From Gaetbulibacter sp. 4G1 (GTDB lineage Bacteria; Bacteroidota; Bacteroidia; Flavobacteriales; Flavobacteriaceae), in assembly GCF_002741945.1 (NCBI RefSeq), contig NZ_MDVN01000009.1, positions 1-64,000 on the forward strand: DNA of 64,000 bases. The letters run 5' to 3'. This document shows, one piece after another, positions 35,635 to 44,654 of this stretch. The position numbers and the translations under genes are program-made. The notes beneath the pieces are model-generated. The model was not told where the DNA came from. It ran no database searches and saw only the letters and a program-made list of their open reading frames with translations. Position 1 is the first letter of the stretch. Each line of letters begins with the position of its first letter.

Positions 35635-37131
35635 ATGAATGATTTAAATACAATTATTTCCACATTTTCTGGTGAAGATCAGCAACATTTCATAAACTAC
35701 TTAGAAAAAAAGAATAAGCGTAGAGATGCTAAAAACATTCAATTATTTAAACTCTTATTACATGACAATTTAAACTCGAAAGACTTATGCTTTAAACTAT
35801 ACAAAAACGATAGCAGAAATGCATACCACGCCCTAAGAAAGCGCTTATATCAATCGATAATTGATTTTATTGCGAATGTAAGTTTACAAGAAGAAAAGGC
35901 AATTGATATGCAAATTATTAAATACATATTAGCATCACGCATCTGTTTACAACACATACAATACAAAGCGGCATATAAAATTTTGGACAAAGCCGAAACA
36001 TTAGCTACAGAACATCATTTATTTCCCTTATTAAACGAAATTTATCATACCAAAATCCAATACGCATATGTAAACCCTTCAATAGATATTAATCAACTTA
36101 TTTCTAAATTTAAATACAATCAAAAAAACCATCAATTAGAAGATCAACTTAATATTGTTTATGCAAAAATTAGACAAACAATTAATAATAATATTTATAA
36201 AGGAGATATTGTAGATTTTCAAACCATTTTTAACGCAACTTTAAAAGAATACAATATCAGTTTTAACGAATCCATGTCGTTTAAATCGTTATATCAGTTA
36301 ATTGCAATTAATAGTTTTTCAGCTTTTGTTACTAACGATTACTTAAAAATCGAGCCATTTTTAATTAGTACCTATAAGTCTATACTTAAACATAAAGACC
36401 GAGAGAAACAATTGTATTATCATATTGAAATTTTATATCTAATAGCAAATACCTTATTTAGAAATAAAAAATTTAACGACTCTATGCATTATTTAAATAT
36501 GATGCATGATCGCATGAAAGGGAAGCGAAAAAAACACTACAACACCTTTAAGTTAAAACACAGTTTGCTTTTAAGCCTCAATTTAAACTACACCAATAAA
36601 CAAGATATAGCCATAAATTTATTAACGCCTTTGGCAATAATTAAACACGAAGACATTGAAACTTTATTAGACATTAATTTAAGCTTAGTTATGTTTTATT
36701 TTCAAAAAAATGATTTAAAAAAAGCATACTCCCTTTTTTCAAAATTTTACCATACCGATAAATGGTATACTGAAAAAGCAGGTAAAGAGTGGGTGATTAA
36801 AAAGCACTTAATGGAAATTTTACTGCACATTGAACTCAAAAATATCGACCTAGTTGATTCCAGATTATTGAGTTTTAAACGAAATCATTCTAATTATTTA
36901 AAAGAAATTAATCAGCAACGTGCTCTGATTTTTTTATCTTTAGCGGAAGATTGCTATAAAAACCCTGAAATAATAACCTCTGAAACTTTTAAAAGTAAAG
37001 TTGAAAATGCTTTTGAATGGATTAGCAAAGACAGAGAAGACATTTTTGTAATGAGCTTTTATGCATGGTTAAAAAGCAAAATGGAAAACCAGCCCCTTTA
37101 CTACACCACTTTAAACATGATAAAACTGTAA
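35635..37131 (+). CDS. TPR-like helical repeat protein of unknown function
   Basis: The 498-residue cytoplasmic protein is almost all alpha-helical, with a pattern like tetratricopeptide repeats (for example YKAAYKILDKAETLATEHH about 112-130, and ALRKRLYQSIIDFI about 65-78). No signal peptide or membrane segment is seen. Proteins of this size and makeup occur widely in flavobacteria without assigned role. The next gene starts 26 bases after its stop, indicating an operon. Confidence 0.7.
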   Translation: MNDLNTIISTFSGEDQQHFINYLEKKNKRRDAKNIQLFKLLLHDNLNSKDLCFKLYKNDSRNAYHALRKRLYQSIIDFIANVSLQEEKAIDMQIIKYILASRICLQHIQYKAAYKILDKAETLATEHHLFPLLNEIYHTKIQYAYVNPSIDINQLISKFKYNQKNHQLEDQLNIVYAKIRQTINNNIYKGDIVDFQTIFNATLKEYNISFNESMSFKSLYQLIAINSFSAFVTNDYLKIEPFLISTYKSILKHKDREKQLYYHIEILYLIANTLFRNKKFNDSMHYLNMMHDRMKGKRKKHYNTFKLKHSLLLSLNLNYTNKQDIAINLLTPLAIIKHEDIETLLDINLSLVMFYFQKNDLKKAYSLFSKFYHTDKWYTEKAGKEWVIKKHLMEILLHIELKNIDLVDSRLLSFKRNHSNYLKEINQQRALIFLSLAEDCYKNPEIITSETFKSKVENAFEWISKDREDIFVMSFYAWLKSKMENQPLYYTTLNMIKL

Positions 37132-37157
37132 AACCCGCTTACTAACTGGTTTTACAT

Positions 37158-38375
37158 ATGCAAAAAATACTATTTATTATAATCCTTAGTTTTATTGGGA
37201 TTCCCTATTTATCAGCACAACAAAAGGACAGCTTATTATTTAAAAACGGTATTGATAATCCAAACATTTTATCAACGCACCATTTTGGGATATTCAGTTC
37301 TCGTATACATCAAAATTTTAAAATAAGACCTCCAAAAAGCACAACACTTTCTTTAAACTCGTCTAGTGGCAATAATTTCCATCCTTTTGTAGAAGCTTAT
37401 TTACCAAAAGATCCTGAAGTACGTAAAGCATTAAGTCAGGTTATTTGGCATAATCGCAATTTTAATTTTATCAATCAAGAAACAACACCTGCAGATTATA
37501 TGAATATTGTTATTGATGCAGTTATTAAAGAGTTTAGAGTTGGTGCAAATATTCCTTTAGATAAGCATAATGAATTAGGCATCTCGCTTCGATCTTACTT
37601 AATTACTAAAGGAAAATATCCTTTTTCTTTTTTTACAAGTGATGAGACTATCGAATGGTTTCACAGCAATATTTCTGGAGGTGAAGACCCTTACGGAAGG
37701 CGTTACTATGGATTAAATCAAGTAAACTTTAAATACACCGATAGAAACGGAAACACACTAAAATTAGAACACAATGATTTCTTTATAGGTGGAATTGAGT
37801 TTAATCACTACTATTACCCTTCATTAAAAATTAACAGCAATAAAAACATATTTATAAGCTTTGGAAATCATTTAGGTATTAATACAGCAAAATACAACTC
37901 TTCGATAGATATTGGTTTTTCTGCAAGTGGGATTAAAAAGATTTTTCTGAAAAACAAAAACGAATTCAATATTGGTATTGGAATGAATTTACTTCGCAAA
38001 AACCTTATTAATTTTGATGATGTTATAGACTTAGGGAATAATAAATTTTTGGCAACAATTGAAGCTAATATTGAATTTACAAAATATACAAAAAAAGGAA
38101 ATTATCATGCTTTTGGAGTAAACTACCAAATCCAGTCACGTTATAACAAACTTAAAGAAGCCGATTACTATAAACTCTTGGGTAAATGGCAAGAAATAAA
38201 TGGTGGTTGGCAAAATGGTTTCGAAAAACTATATAAAACTTTATCTAATTGGTCCTTTATATACACCTACGGGCATTCAAAATATAAACTATCATTGTAC
38301 TTTAAAGAGGATTTTTTAGTGAATAATGCTCCCGATTTTCAAACAGGTATTAGTTTAAGTTTTTCGGTTTTTTAA
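37158..38375 (+). CDS. predicted outer-membrane beta-barrel protein of unknown function
   Basis: The 405-residue protein has a signal peptide (to about residue 21, LSAQQ). The rest alternates polar and aromatic residues, with many amphipathic beta-strands and a C-terminal phenylalanine (SLSFSVF), as in outer-membrane barrels. No plug or TonB box is present, so it is not a TonB receptor. The family was not recognised. It is co-directional with the TPR-like gene. Confidence 0.65.
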   Translation: MQKILFIIILSFIGIPYLSAQQKDSLLFKNGIDNPNILSTHHFGIFSSRIHQNFKIRPPKSTTLSLNSSSGNNFHPFVEAYLPKDPEVRKALSQVIWHNRNFNFINQETTPADYMNIVIDAVIKEFRVGANIPLDKHNELGISLRSYLITKGKYPFSFFTSDETIEWFHSNISGGEDPYGRRYYGLNQVNFKYTDRNGNTLKLEHNDFFIGGIEFNHYYYPSLKINSNKNIFISFGNHLGINTAKYNSSIDIGFSASGIKKIFLKNKNEFNIGIGMNLLRKNLINFDDVIDLGNNKFLATIEANIEFTKYTKKGNYHAFGVNYQIQSRYNKLKEADYYKLLGKWQEINGGWQNGFEKLYKTLSNWSFIYTYGHSKYKLSLYFKEDFLVNNAPDFQTGISLSFSVF

Positions 38376-38494
38376 ACAGCCTAGTCAACATATTTATTGT
38401 AAAAACATGTTAACTTCTCGTTAAATACAGAATGTGTTTTAAACCTTTTTAGCTTACTCAAGTCCTAGCAATAAATAACTTAAAACATAATAAA

Positions 38495-38956
38495 ATGAAA
38501 AGATTAGTAATAATTGCATTAGCCTTCTTCGCATTGCAAGCAACAGCACAACAACCTAACAAAGAGCGCTCTAACAGACAAGAAAGAAATCAAAAAATGA
38601 TGAACCTTTCCGCTGAAGAAATAGCTACGTTACAAACAAAAAAAATGGTATTACATTTAGATTTGAATGAATCACAACAAGCAAAAATTCATAAACTAAA
38701 TTTAGAAAATGCCACTAAAAGAAAAGCAATGATGGAAGCTCGAAAAGCTAGAAAAGAAAGTGGTAATGCTGAAAAACCATCAAAAGAAGAACGTTATAAA
38801 ATGATGAATGCTAAATTAGACCATCAAATAGCGATGAAAGCAAAAATGAAAGACATTTTAAATGAAGAGCAGTATGCCAAATGGGAAAAGGCGCAAGCAA
38901 AAAGAATGAATAAAACAAAAAATCGTAGAAAGGGACAAGGCAAGAAAAGACAATAA
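38495..38956 (+). CDS. Spy/LTXXQ-like periplasmic helical protein
   Basis: The 153-residue product has a signal peptide (to about residue 18, ATAQQ) and a highly charged helical body rich in Lys, Met, Gln and Glu. The segment MVLHLDLNESQQAKI (about 49-63) and the later LNEEQYAKWEKAQ (about 123-135) match the paired LTxxQ-type motifs of Spy/CpxP-like proteins. A role in binding unfolded proteins or in envelope stress is possible. A strong terminator follows. Confidence 0.7.
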   Translation: MKRLVIIALAFFALQATAQQPNKERSNRQERNQKMMNLSAEEIATLQTKKMVLHLDLNESQQAKIHKLNLENATKRKAMMEARKARKESGNAEKPSKEERYKMMNAKLDHQIAMKAKMKDILNEEQYAKWEKAQAKRMNKTKNRRKGQGKKRQ

Positions 38957-38994
38957 TAATTTTTGGTTGATTATTTGATTATAGTTTGTTAATT

Positions 38995-39028
38995 AGAGCA
39001 TTTCTAAGTTTAGAAATGCTCTTTTTTA
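38995..39028 (+). terminator. intrinsic terminator after the Spy-like gene
   Basis: Perfect 13-bp stem AGAGCATTTCTAA (38995-39007) with TTAGAAATGCTCT (39010-39022) and six T after it. A G/T-rich run, TTTTGGTTGATTATTTGATT (38961-38980), lies between the stop codon and the hairpin. Confidence 0.9.
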
Positions 39029-39029
39029 T

Positions 39030-40316
39030 TTATAATGTTTTCGCAACCTTATCGATAGCCTCAATAGTATAATCTAAATCTTTATAAGTTAAAGCATCGG
39101 TAATAAACCAAGTTTCAAATGCACTTGGCGCTATATAAACTCCTTCGTTAAGTAAACCGTGAAAGAATTTTTTAAAGGTTTCATTATTTCCCTTTGTTGC
39201 TGTTTCAAAATCTACAACTTCTCCCTCATCAAAGTGCACAGAAATCATAGACCCCACTCTATTTATAGTATATACGATATTATTATCACTCAAAACCTTT
39301 GCAATGCCTTCGTGTAAATATGCTGTTTTCTCTTCTAATCTATTAAAAATTTCAACATCATTATTCAACTCATTTAGCATTGCTAATCCAGCAGCCATGG
39401 CTAACGGGTTTCCACTTAAAGTTCCTGCTTGATACACAGGCCCTAGCGGTGCTAAATAATTCATAATTTCGTTTCGTGCTGCAAAAGCACCAACTGGCAA
39501 ACCGCCACCAATTACTTTTCCGAAACAAACAATATCCGCATTAATATTAAAAAGCTCCTGCGCTCCTCCTTTTGCCAAACGAAAACCTGTCATCACTTCA
39601 TCAAAAACTAAGAGGATATTATTAGCATTACATAAATCTCTCAATCCTTTTAAAAATTCATTTTTTGGTGGAATACACCCCATATTACCAGCGACTGGTT
39701 CTATAATGACACAAGCTATTTCATCTTTATTAGCCTCAATTAATTGACTTACATTTTCAATATCATTATAACGGGCCAACAAAGTATCTTTGGCTGTGCC
39801 TTGGGTTACACCAGGGCTATTAGGTGTTCCAAATGTAATTGCACCACTACCCGCTTGAATTAAAAACGAATCGGAATGTCCATGATAGCACCCAGCAAAT
39901 TTTATAATTTTGTCTTTTCCTGTAAAACCTCTTGCTAAACGAACAGCACTCATACAAGCTTCTGTACCTGAGTTTACAAATCTAATCTTATCAATATTTG
40001 GAACCATTGAAACTGCTAATTCAGCAATTTTAGTTTCAATTTCTGTAGGCATGCCAAACGATGTTCCTTTTTTAGCTTTGTCAACTACTGCATCTACAAC
40101 TGGTTCGTAGGCATGACCAAGAATCATTGGTCCCCAAGAATTAATATAGTCGATCAATCGGTTTCCGTCTTCATCATACAAATAGGCCCCTTTTGCTTCT
40201 TTTACAAAAATTGGTGTTCCTCCTACTGCTTTAAAAGCGCGTACTGGAGAATTTACGCCTCCAGGAATAACCATTTCGGCTTGTGCAAATAATGCACTAC
40301 TACGTTTATAGTTCAT
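39030..40316 (-). CDS. hemL: glutamate-1-semialdehyde 2,1-aminomutase
   Basis: HemL converts glutamate-1-semialdehyde to 5-aminolevulinate in the C5 route of haem synthesis. The 428-residue length is standard. The PLP-binding lysine lies in [15 protein letters not shown] (about 265-279), and the N-terminal [12 protein letters not shown] (about 21-32) and DEVMTGFR (about 239-246) are typical. It ends an operon of short spacings: a small zinc-motif membrane protein, a PLP deaminase, a glucosaminidase/LysM protein and hemL. Confidence 0.97.
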   Translation of the reverse strand: MNYKRSSALFAQAEMVIPGGVNSPVRAFKAVGGTPIFVKEAKGAYLYDEDGNRLIDYINSWGPMILGHAYEPVVDAVVDKAKKGTSFGMPTEIETKIAELAVSMVPNIDKIRFVNSGTEACMSAVRLARGFTGKDKIIKFAGCYHGHSDSFLIQAGSGAITFGTPNSPGVTQGTAKDTLLARYNDIENVSQLIEANKDEIACVIIEPVAGNMGCIPPKNEFLKGLRDLCNANNILLVFDEVMTGFRLAKGGAQELFNINADIVCFGKVIGGGLPVGAFAARNEIMNYLAPLGPVYQAGTLSGNPLAMAAGLAMLNELNNDVEIFNRLEEKTAYLHEGIAKVLSDNNIVYTINRVGSMISVHFDEGEVVDFETATKGNNETFKKFFHGLLNEGVYIAPSAFETWFITDALTYKDLDYTIEAIDKVAKTL

Positions 40317-40324
40317 GTGTATTA

Positions 40325-41134
40325 TTAATTATTTGATGATGGTTTAACAATTATAGCTTGTCCAATACTAATTGTATTATCATTTAAACCATTTATATTT
40401 TGAAGTTCTTTTACACTAATATTATACTTTCTTGAAATAGAGTACAATGTATCGCCCTTTACTACGGTATAAGTTACTACTTCATTTGTTATTGGTTCTT
40501 TGTATTCAGTATAAGAATCTCCCAATACTTCTTTGTCAAATTCATGCAAATTATAGCGTTCTATTAAACTAATCAATTTTTGAGGATATTTCCTATCGGT
40601 AGCATACCCTGCTGCTTTTAATCCTTTTGCCCAACCTTTGTAGTTTTCTTTTTTAAGCTTAAAAAGTTTCGAATAACGTTTTCGCTCTGATAAAAACAAC
40701 GAATGATCTCTGAATGAATATTTAGCATCTTTATATTTTCTGAAACATTCTTGTTTTTTATCATCATCATGATATATCTTTTTACCTGTCCATCCGTGGC
40801 ATTTAATACCAAAATGGTTATTCGCTTTAACAGACAATGTTCCTTTTCCTGAACCAGACTCTAGAATACCCTGAGCCAAAGTAATACTGGCAGGAATATT
40901 ATACAAACGCATTTCATTTTGGGCAATTTCTTTATAAGTATCTATATATCTTTCGGTGTTATTTGCATATGTTTTTGGTGGTTTTACGGCTACAACATCA
41001 TCTGTTTTCTTAGGCTCTACTTTTGTTTCAACCTGCTCCGTATTGGTCTTTGTTTTTTTAGTGACAATCGTTTTTTTTGAACGACAACTAAAAACCATGG
41101 TCATCAAACAGCATATTAATAATAATCGCTTCAT
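40325..41134 (-). CDS. glucosaminidase-domain protein with C-terminal LysM
   Basis: The 269-residue lipoprotein (signal ending FSC at about residue 17) has a peptidoglycan-hydrolase domain (about 60-200) with [27 protein letters not shown] and [15 protein letters not shown], the pattern of beta-N-acetylglucosaminidases. A LysM domain follows (about 219-264, [19 protein letters not shown]). It would cleave and bind peptidoglycan from the outer-membrane side. It starts three bases after the deaminase stop and ends eight bases before hemL. Confidence 0.92.
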   Translation of the reverse strand: MKRLLLICCLMTMVFSCRSKKTIVTKKTKTNTEQVETKVEPKKTDDVVAVKPPKTYANNTERYIDTYKEIAQNEMRLYNIPASITLAQGILESGSGKGTLSVKANNHFGIKCHGWTGKKIYHDDDKKQECFRKYKDAKYSFRDHSLFLSERKRYSKLFKLKKENYKGWAKGLKAAGYATDRKYPQKLISLIERYNLHEFDKEVLGDSYTEYKEPITNEVVTYTVVKGDTLYSISRKYNISVKELQNINGLNDNTISIGQAIIVKPSSNN

Positions 41135-41137
41135 CTT

Positions 41138-42049
41138 TTATTCAATTAATAATAAATTTTTCTTTTTTAAAATAACATTCATTCCTGCTACACCTTGAAG
41201 CCCTCCAGTATGAATTGCTAAAATTCTTGACCCGTTAGGAAAAAATCCTTTTTCGATTAAATCAAAAACTCCAAACATCATTTTCCCAGTATAAATAGGA
41301 TCTAAAGGAATTTCAAAATCACTCTTAAACTGATTAATAAAACTAACTAATGCTTCATTTATTTTAGCATATCCTCCAAAATGATAGTCAGTTATTATTT
41401 TCCAATTGGTTTTCATTACAAATTTACTAATATCTTGTTGTAAAAACTCACCTTTTAAAGCTGAAAAACCTAAAACTTGTTGACTAGGTTTTGAACAATT
41501 TATTAGTCCAGAAATTGTACCGCCAGTACCAACTGCTGTACATATATAATCAAAGCCATCATCATCATCAGTCAGTATCTCTTCACAACCCTTAATTGCC
41601 AAAGGATTTGTGCCACCTTCAGGAATTAAATAAAATGCACCATACTCTTTTTCTAAATTAGAAATAAAAGTTTTTTCTGTTTTATTTCTATAATCCTCGC
41701 GAGACACAAACTTGAAATGCATGCCGCATTCTTTAGCAAATTTTAAAGTAGTATTGGTATTCACTTTGTCATTAAGTTCTTCGCCTCGAATAACCCCAAT
41801 AGTTTTAAAACCAAATGTTTTTCCTGCTGAAGCAACAGCGGCAATATGATTTGAATAAGCACCACCAAAAGTAAGTAAGGTTTTAAAATCTTTTTTTTTG
41901 GCCTCAATAAGATTGTATTTTAACTTTCTATATTTATTCCCTGAAACAAAAGGATGTATTCTATCTTCTCGTTTTATAAAAAGTTCAACACCTTTATTTT
42001 TAGATAAAAAAACAGGCTGATTAATACTATTTTCAAGTTCAAAAATCAT
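41138..42049 (-). CDS. PLP-dependent ACC deaminase / D-cysteine desulfhydrase family enzyme
   Basis: The 303-residue protein has SGNKYRKLKYNL (about 35-46, containing the PLP lysine), TFGGAYSNHIAAVASAG (about 60-76) and the phosphate-binding loop AVGTGGTISG (about 166-175), all typical of the tryptophan-synthase beta superfamily in the ACC-deaminase/D-cysteine-desulfhydrase branch. Which of these reactions it performs cannot be decided from sequence alone. It overlaps the upstream small gene by 11 bases. Confidence 0.88.
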   Translation of the reverse strand: MIFELENSINQPVFLSKNKGVELFIKREDRIHPFVSGNKYRKLKYNLIEAKKKDFKTLLTFGGAYSNHIAAVASAGKTFGFKTIGVIRGEELNDKVNTNTTLKFAKECGMHFKFVSREDYRNKTEKTFISNLEKEYGAFYLIPEGGTNPLAIKGCEEILTDDDDGFDYICTAVGTGGTISGLINCSKPSQQVLGFSALKGEFLQQDISKFVMKTNWKIITDYHFGGYAKINEALVSFINQFKSDFEIPLDPIYTGKMMFGVFDLIEKGFFPNGSRILAIHTGGLQGVAGMNVILKKKNLLLIE

Positions 42050-42377
42050 TACTGCGAAGATACTTTAAAAATCCCCAAAACGATCTCTGTTTTAAGTAAT
42101 CTAAATTCAATTCATTACTATAAGCTTCTCTTTCAAAGGAAATAGTTTTATAGGCTAAATGCCATCTTTTATATTGAAATAACCTAAATAAAAACTCAAA
42201 TATATAGAATATATAAAATGGTATAATTAACATTTCTAGCTGTTGCCTTAAATGAATTTTTTCATGGTTAATTAAAACATAATCTGTTTTAAAACACTTG
42301 TTTTTTAAAAACACAAAAGGAAAAACAGTTAAACCTGTATAACCTTTTGGTACTAAATATTTTGAAATAAGAATCAT
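42039..42377 (-). CDS. small protein with HExxH motif and hydrophobic segment
   Basis: I start at the ATG of MILISKYLV; the longer frame starts with GTG. The 112-residue protein carries NHEKIHLRQQLE (about 38-49), a match to the zinc-protease HExxH motif, followed by a hydrophobic helix (IIPFYIFYIFEFLF) and SFEREAYSNE, where the glutamates could give a third ligand. It may be a minimal membrane metalloprotease or a relative that lost activity. Neighbours are metabolic and give no hint. Confidence 0.6.
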   Translation of the reverse strand: MILISKYLVPKGYTGLTVFPFVFLKNKCFKTDYVLINHEKIHLRQQLEMLIIPFYIFYIFEFLFRLFQYKRWHLAYKTISFEREAYSNELNLDYLKQRSFWGFLKYLRSNDF

Positions 42378-42481
42378 AAACTTACAGTATTCAAAAATCA
42401 ATCCAATATTCACTTTTATAAAAACAGTAAATAAATAGAACCTTTGATTAAAGACACCAGCAAAGGTTTTCTAAGATATAC

Positions 42482-42489
42482 TATATTTG
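42482..42489 (+). promoter_or_regulatory. -7 promoter box (TATATTTG) for the DUF5522 gene
   Basis: Exact TAnnTTTG match ending eight bases before the start codon at 42497, implying a nearly leaderless transcript. Confidence 0.5.
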
Positions 42490-42496
42490 CAAGATA

Positions 42497-42661
42497 ATGA
42501 AGAAAATAATCCCCATTGAAGAAGGCGACTACTACTTAACGCCAGAAGGCTACCGATGCTTTACCGAACAATACCATTTAAGAAGAGGCTATTGTTGCGA
42601 AAGCGGTTGTAGACACTGCCCTTACGGCTACAACAAAAATACAAATTCTATTAAAAAGTAA
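42497..42661 (+). CDS. DUF5522 small cysteine-motif protein
   Basis: The 54-residue protein DYYLTPEGYRCFTEQYHLRR (about 11-30) continues with GYCCESGCRHCPYGY (about 31-45). The CCxxxCxxC cluster suggests binding of zinc or an iron-sulphur cluster. The family is common in Bacteroidota and Proteobacteria, with unknown function. The gene is short and easily missed, but the family motif is complete and a promoter box precedes it. Confidence 0.85.
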   Translation: MKKIIPIEEGDYYLTPEGYRCFTEQYHLRRGYCCESGCRHCPYGYNKNTNSIKK

Positions 42662-42678
42662 AATAATATTAGTTTTAA

Positions 42679-42711
42679 CATAATGATAATCATATCACTT
42701 GGTATGATTAT
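42679..42711. promoter_or_regulatory. Fur-box-like operator and inverted repeat before the DUF4136 gene
   Basis: ATAATGATAATCAT (42680-42693) equals 14 consecutive bases of the 19-base Fur consensus GATAATGATAATCATTATC. An overlapping inverted repeat ATAATCATA/TATGATTAT (42686-42694 with 42703-42711) gives a second dyad. It lies about 90 bases upstream of the DUF4136 start and after the DUF5522 gene. Confidence 0.35.
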
Positions 42712-42796
42712 TGATGCTAATAAAACATAAAAAAGTCAATGATTTAAACGAATTGTTGTATTTTAGAAATAAAAAAGAAAACTAAATATTAAGGCT

Positions 42797-43348
42797 ATGA
42801 AAAAAACATTAAAAGCATTACCATTTTTAGCATTGTTAATTTTGGTATCCTCTTGTAGTTCTGTTAGAGTTGCAGCTGACTATGATAAAAACGCAAAATT
42901 TGGCGAATATAAAACTTTTGCTTTCTTTAAAACAGGTATCGATAAAGCAGAAATTAGCGATTTAGATAAACGTAGAATTCTTCGTGCTATAGAAGCAGAA
43001 CTTTTAACAAAAGGCTTTACAAAATCTGAAAACCCAGATTTATTAGTAAGTCTTTTTACAAAATCTCAACAACGTGTTAATGTTTACAACAATGCCTGGG
43101 GCTACGGCGGCTGGGGCTGGGGCGGTTTTGGACCTGGTTGGGGTTGGGGTTGGAATAACCAACCTTCAGTATCAACACGCACACAAGGCGTTTTGTATGT
43201 AGACTTAATTGATGCCAGCAAAAAAGAATTGGTTTGGCAAGGTATGGGTACCGGTTACTTATCTCAAAATATGGAGAAAAAAGAATTACGAATTAAAGAA
43301 TTTGTTGCAAAAATAATGGAAAAATATCCTCCAGGAGCGCAACAATAA
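42797..43348 (+). CDS. DUF4136 lipoprotein
   Basis: The 183-residue protein has a lipoprotein signal ending SSC at about residue 20. The DUF4136 domain shows ADYDKNAKFGEYKTFAFF (about 27-44) and, near the end, VLYVDLIDASKKELVWQGMG (about 133-152). A Gly/Trp-rich loop, with GYGGWGWGG and GWGWGWNN (about 102-122), interrupts the domain. Such lipoproteins are widespread in Bacteroidota with unknown role. A terminator follows at 43356. Confidence 0.88.
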   Translation: MKKTLKALPFLALLILVSSCSSVRVAADYDKNAKFGEYKTFAFFKTGIDKAEISDLDKRRILRAIEAELLTKGFTKSENPDLLVSLFTKSQQRVNVYNNAWGYGGWGWGGFGPGWGWGWNNQPSVSTRTQGVLYVDLIDASKKELVWQGMGTGYLSQNMEKKELRIKEFVAKIMEKYPPGAQQ

Positions 43349-43355
43349 AACATAC

Positions 43356-43390
43356 AAAAAAAGCAACTCGTTTGAGTTGCTTTTTTTTTG
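43356..43390. terminator. bidirectional terminator between DUF4136 and bestrophin genes
   Basis: Stem AAAAAGCAACTC with GAGTTGCTTTTT (about 43358-43369 with 43374-43385), loop of four, and T-runs on both strands. It serves the two convergent genes. Confidence 0.88.
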
Positions 43391-43402
43391 TAAAATACTC
43401 AA

Positions 43403-44506
43403 CTACATTACAATATCATTTTTCCAAACATAAGGCTCAGGAATATCAGTATCATCAATAAGCTGTCTAATATCTATTTCAATCCCTCTACTCATATCAG
43501 TAATAGGGATATCATTTGGCCCACCTTCAAAAGGGTTTTCGGTATTTTCACCAATGGCTTCCATAGTATGGAATACCCAAGAAATAAGGGCGCTAAAAGG
43601 TATTGAAAACCAAACAAAATGTTTTGCTATAAATTCCTGCGCTAAATGCCCTAAAGAAGTTCTTGACTCATGATTTGCTAAGTCCTCTAAAATATGAGCG
43701 CCAATAGATTCAAAACCTTCCATAATTCCAAAAGGCAAAAGAATAATAAAAATCCAAACGAAAAGATAATTTAAAGTTGCAAACTGTCTAGGGTACGGAA
43801 AGTTTTTAATGCGTTCTGACTTTCCTTGGAGTGTATAAAACTCCACTAACATATTAGTCATTTCCATATGCCTAAAATCTTCGATTAACCCTTCTTTCAT
43901 CAACTCTTTCAAACGCTTTGATTGTATACCTAATATTTGAGAAGCTTGGTTTCCTTTTGCAAATAACTCTTTATATTCAGCCTCAGAAATATATGGTTTT
44001 ATTGCGCCTTCAATAGGTTCAACATCTTCACAAACTCTATACGTTGCTGCTCTAAATTCTATATTAGACCGTTTATTTTTTAGGTGCATTTCCCACGGTT
44101 TATCTTTTCGTAACTGATAGCGCAATGCTGTTAACCAAGCTACATGACGGTGTACTAATTCTCTATGGATTAAAGACAACTCCTTTTCAGAAAGAGCTTC
44201 CTTTGCATGATCGTTATTTATAAAATCCTTAACCATAATAGTCCATGACCGCGATGCATTAACAATACCTCCCCAAATTTTACGTGCCTCCCAAAGTCGA
44301 TCGTAAGACGCATTGTTTTTAAAACCAACAATAAATGCTACAGCTGTAGCCAAAGCGCCTAATGGTAACCACGGTACATGCAACCACTTTAAGCCTACAA
44401 CATCAAAAAGGAAAACAGGTATTAAGGCTAAAAAAAGAAATAAGAAAATATGGCGTCGTGTCCATTTTAAAACACCCATCACAGGAAATATTCGTCTTGT
44501 ATACAT
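43403..44506 (-). CDS. bestrophin-family (UPF0187) anion channel-like protein
   Basis: The 367-residue protein has an N-terminal pair of membrane helices (about 18-60, HIFLFLFLALIPVFLF and LGALATAVAFIVGFKNNASYDRLWEARK) and further helices at about 230-310. FKNNASYDRLWEARKIWG is typical of bacterial bestrophins, which form pentameric anion or cation channels. The C-terminal NPFEGGPNDIPITDMSRGIEIDI matches the calcium-clasp region of the family (both segments are abbreviated). Confidence 0.9.
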   Translation of the reverse strand: MYTRRIFPVMGVLKWTRRHIFLFLFLALIPVFLFDVVGLKWLHVPWLPLGALATAVAFIVGFKNNASYDRLWEARKIWGGIVNASRSWTIMVKDFINNDHAKEALSEKELSLIHRELVHRHVAWLTALRYQLRKDKPWEMHLKNKRSNIEFRAATYRVCEDVEPIEGAIKPYISEAEYKELFAKGNQASQILGIQSKRLKELMKEGLIEDFRHMEMTNMLVEFYTLQGKSERIKNFPYPRQFATLNYLFVWIFIILLPFGIMEGFESIGAHILEDLANHESRTSLGHLAQEFIAKHFVWFSIPFSALISWVFHTMEAIGENTENPFEGGPNDIPITDMSRGIEIDIRQLIDDTDIPEPYVWKNDIVM

Positions 44507-44654
44507 AACTTTTAAAACATTTATATGCTTATAAATATATGGAATTCTTAACTCAACATATAAAACAGTTTATTTAATTTTTAATAAATCATTAATTGAG
44601 TAATTTTTATAGAGAATTCGTATTTTTACATAGAAGTTGTACAAAGAAAATATT

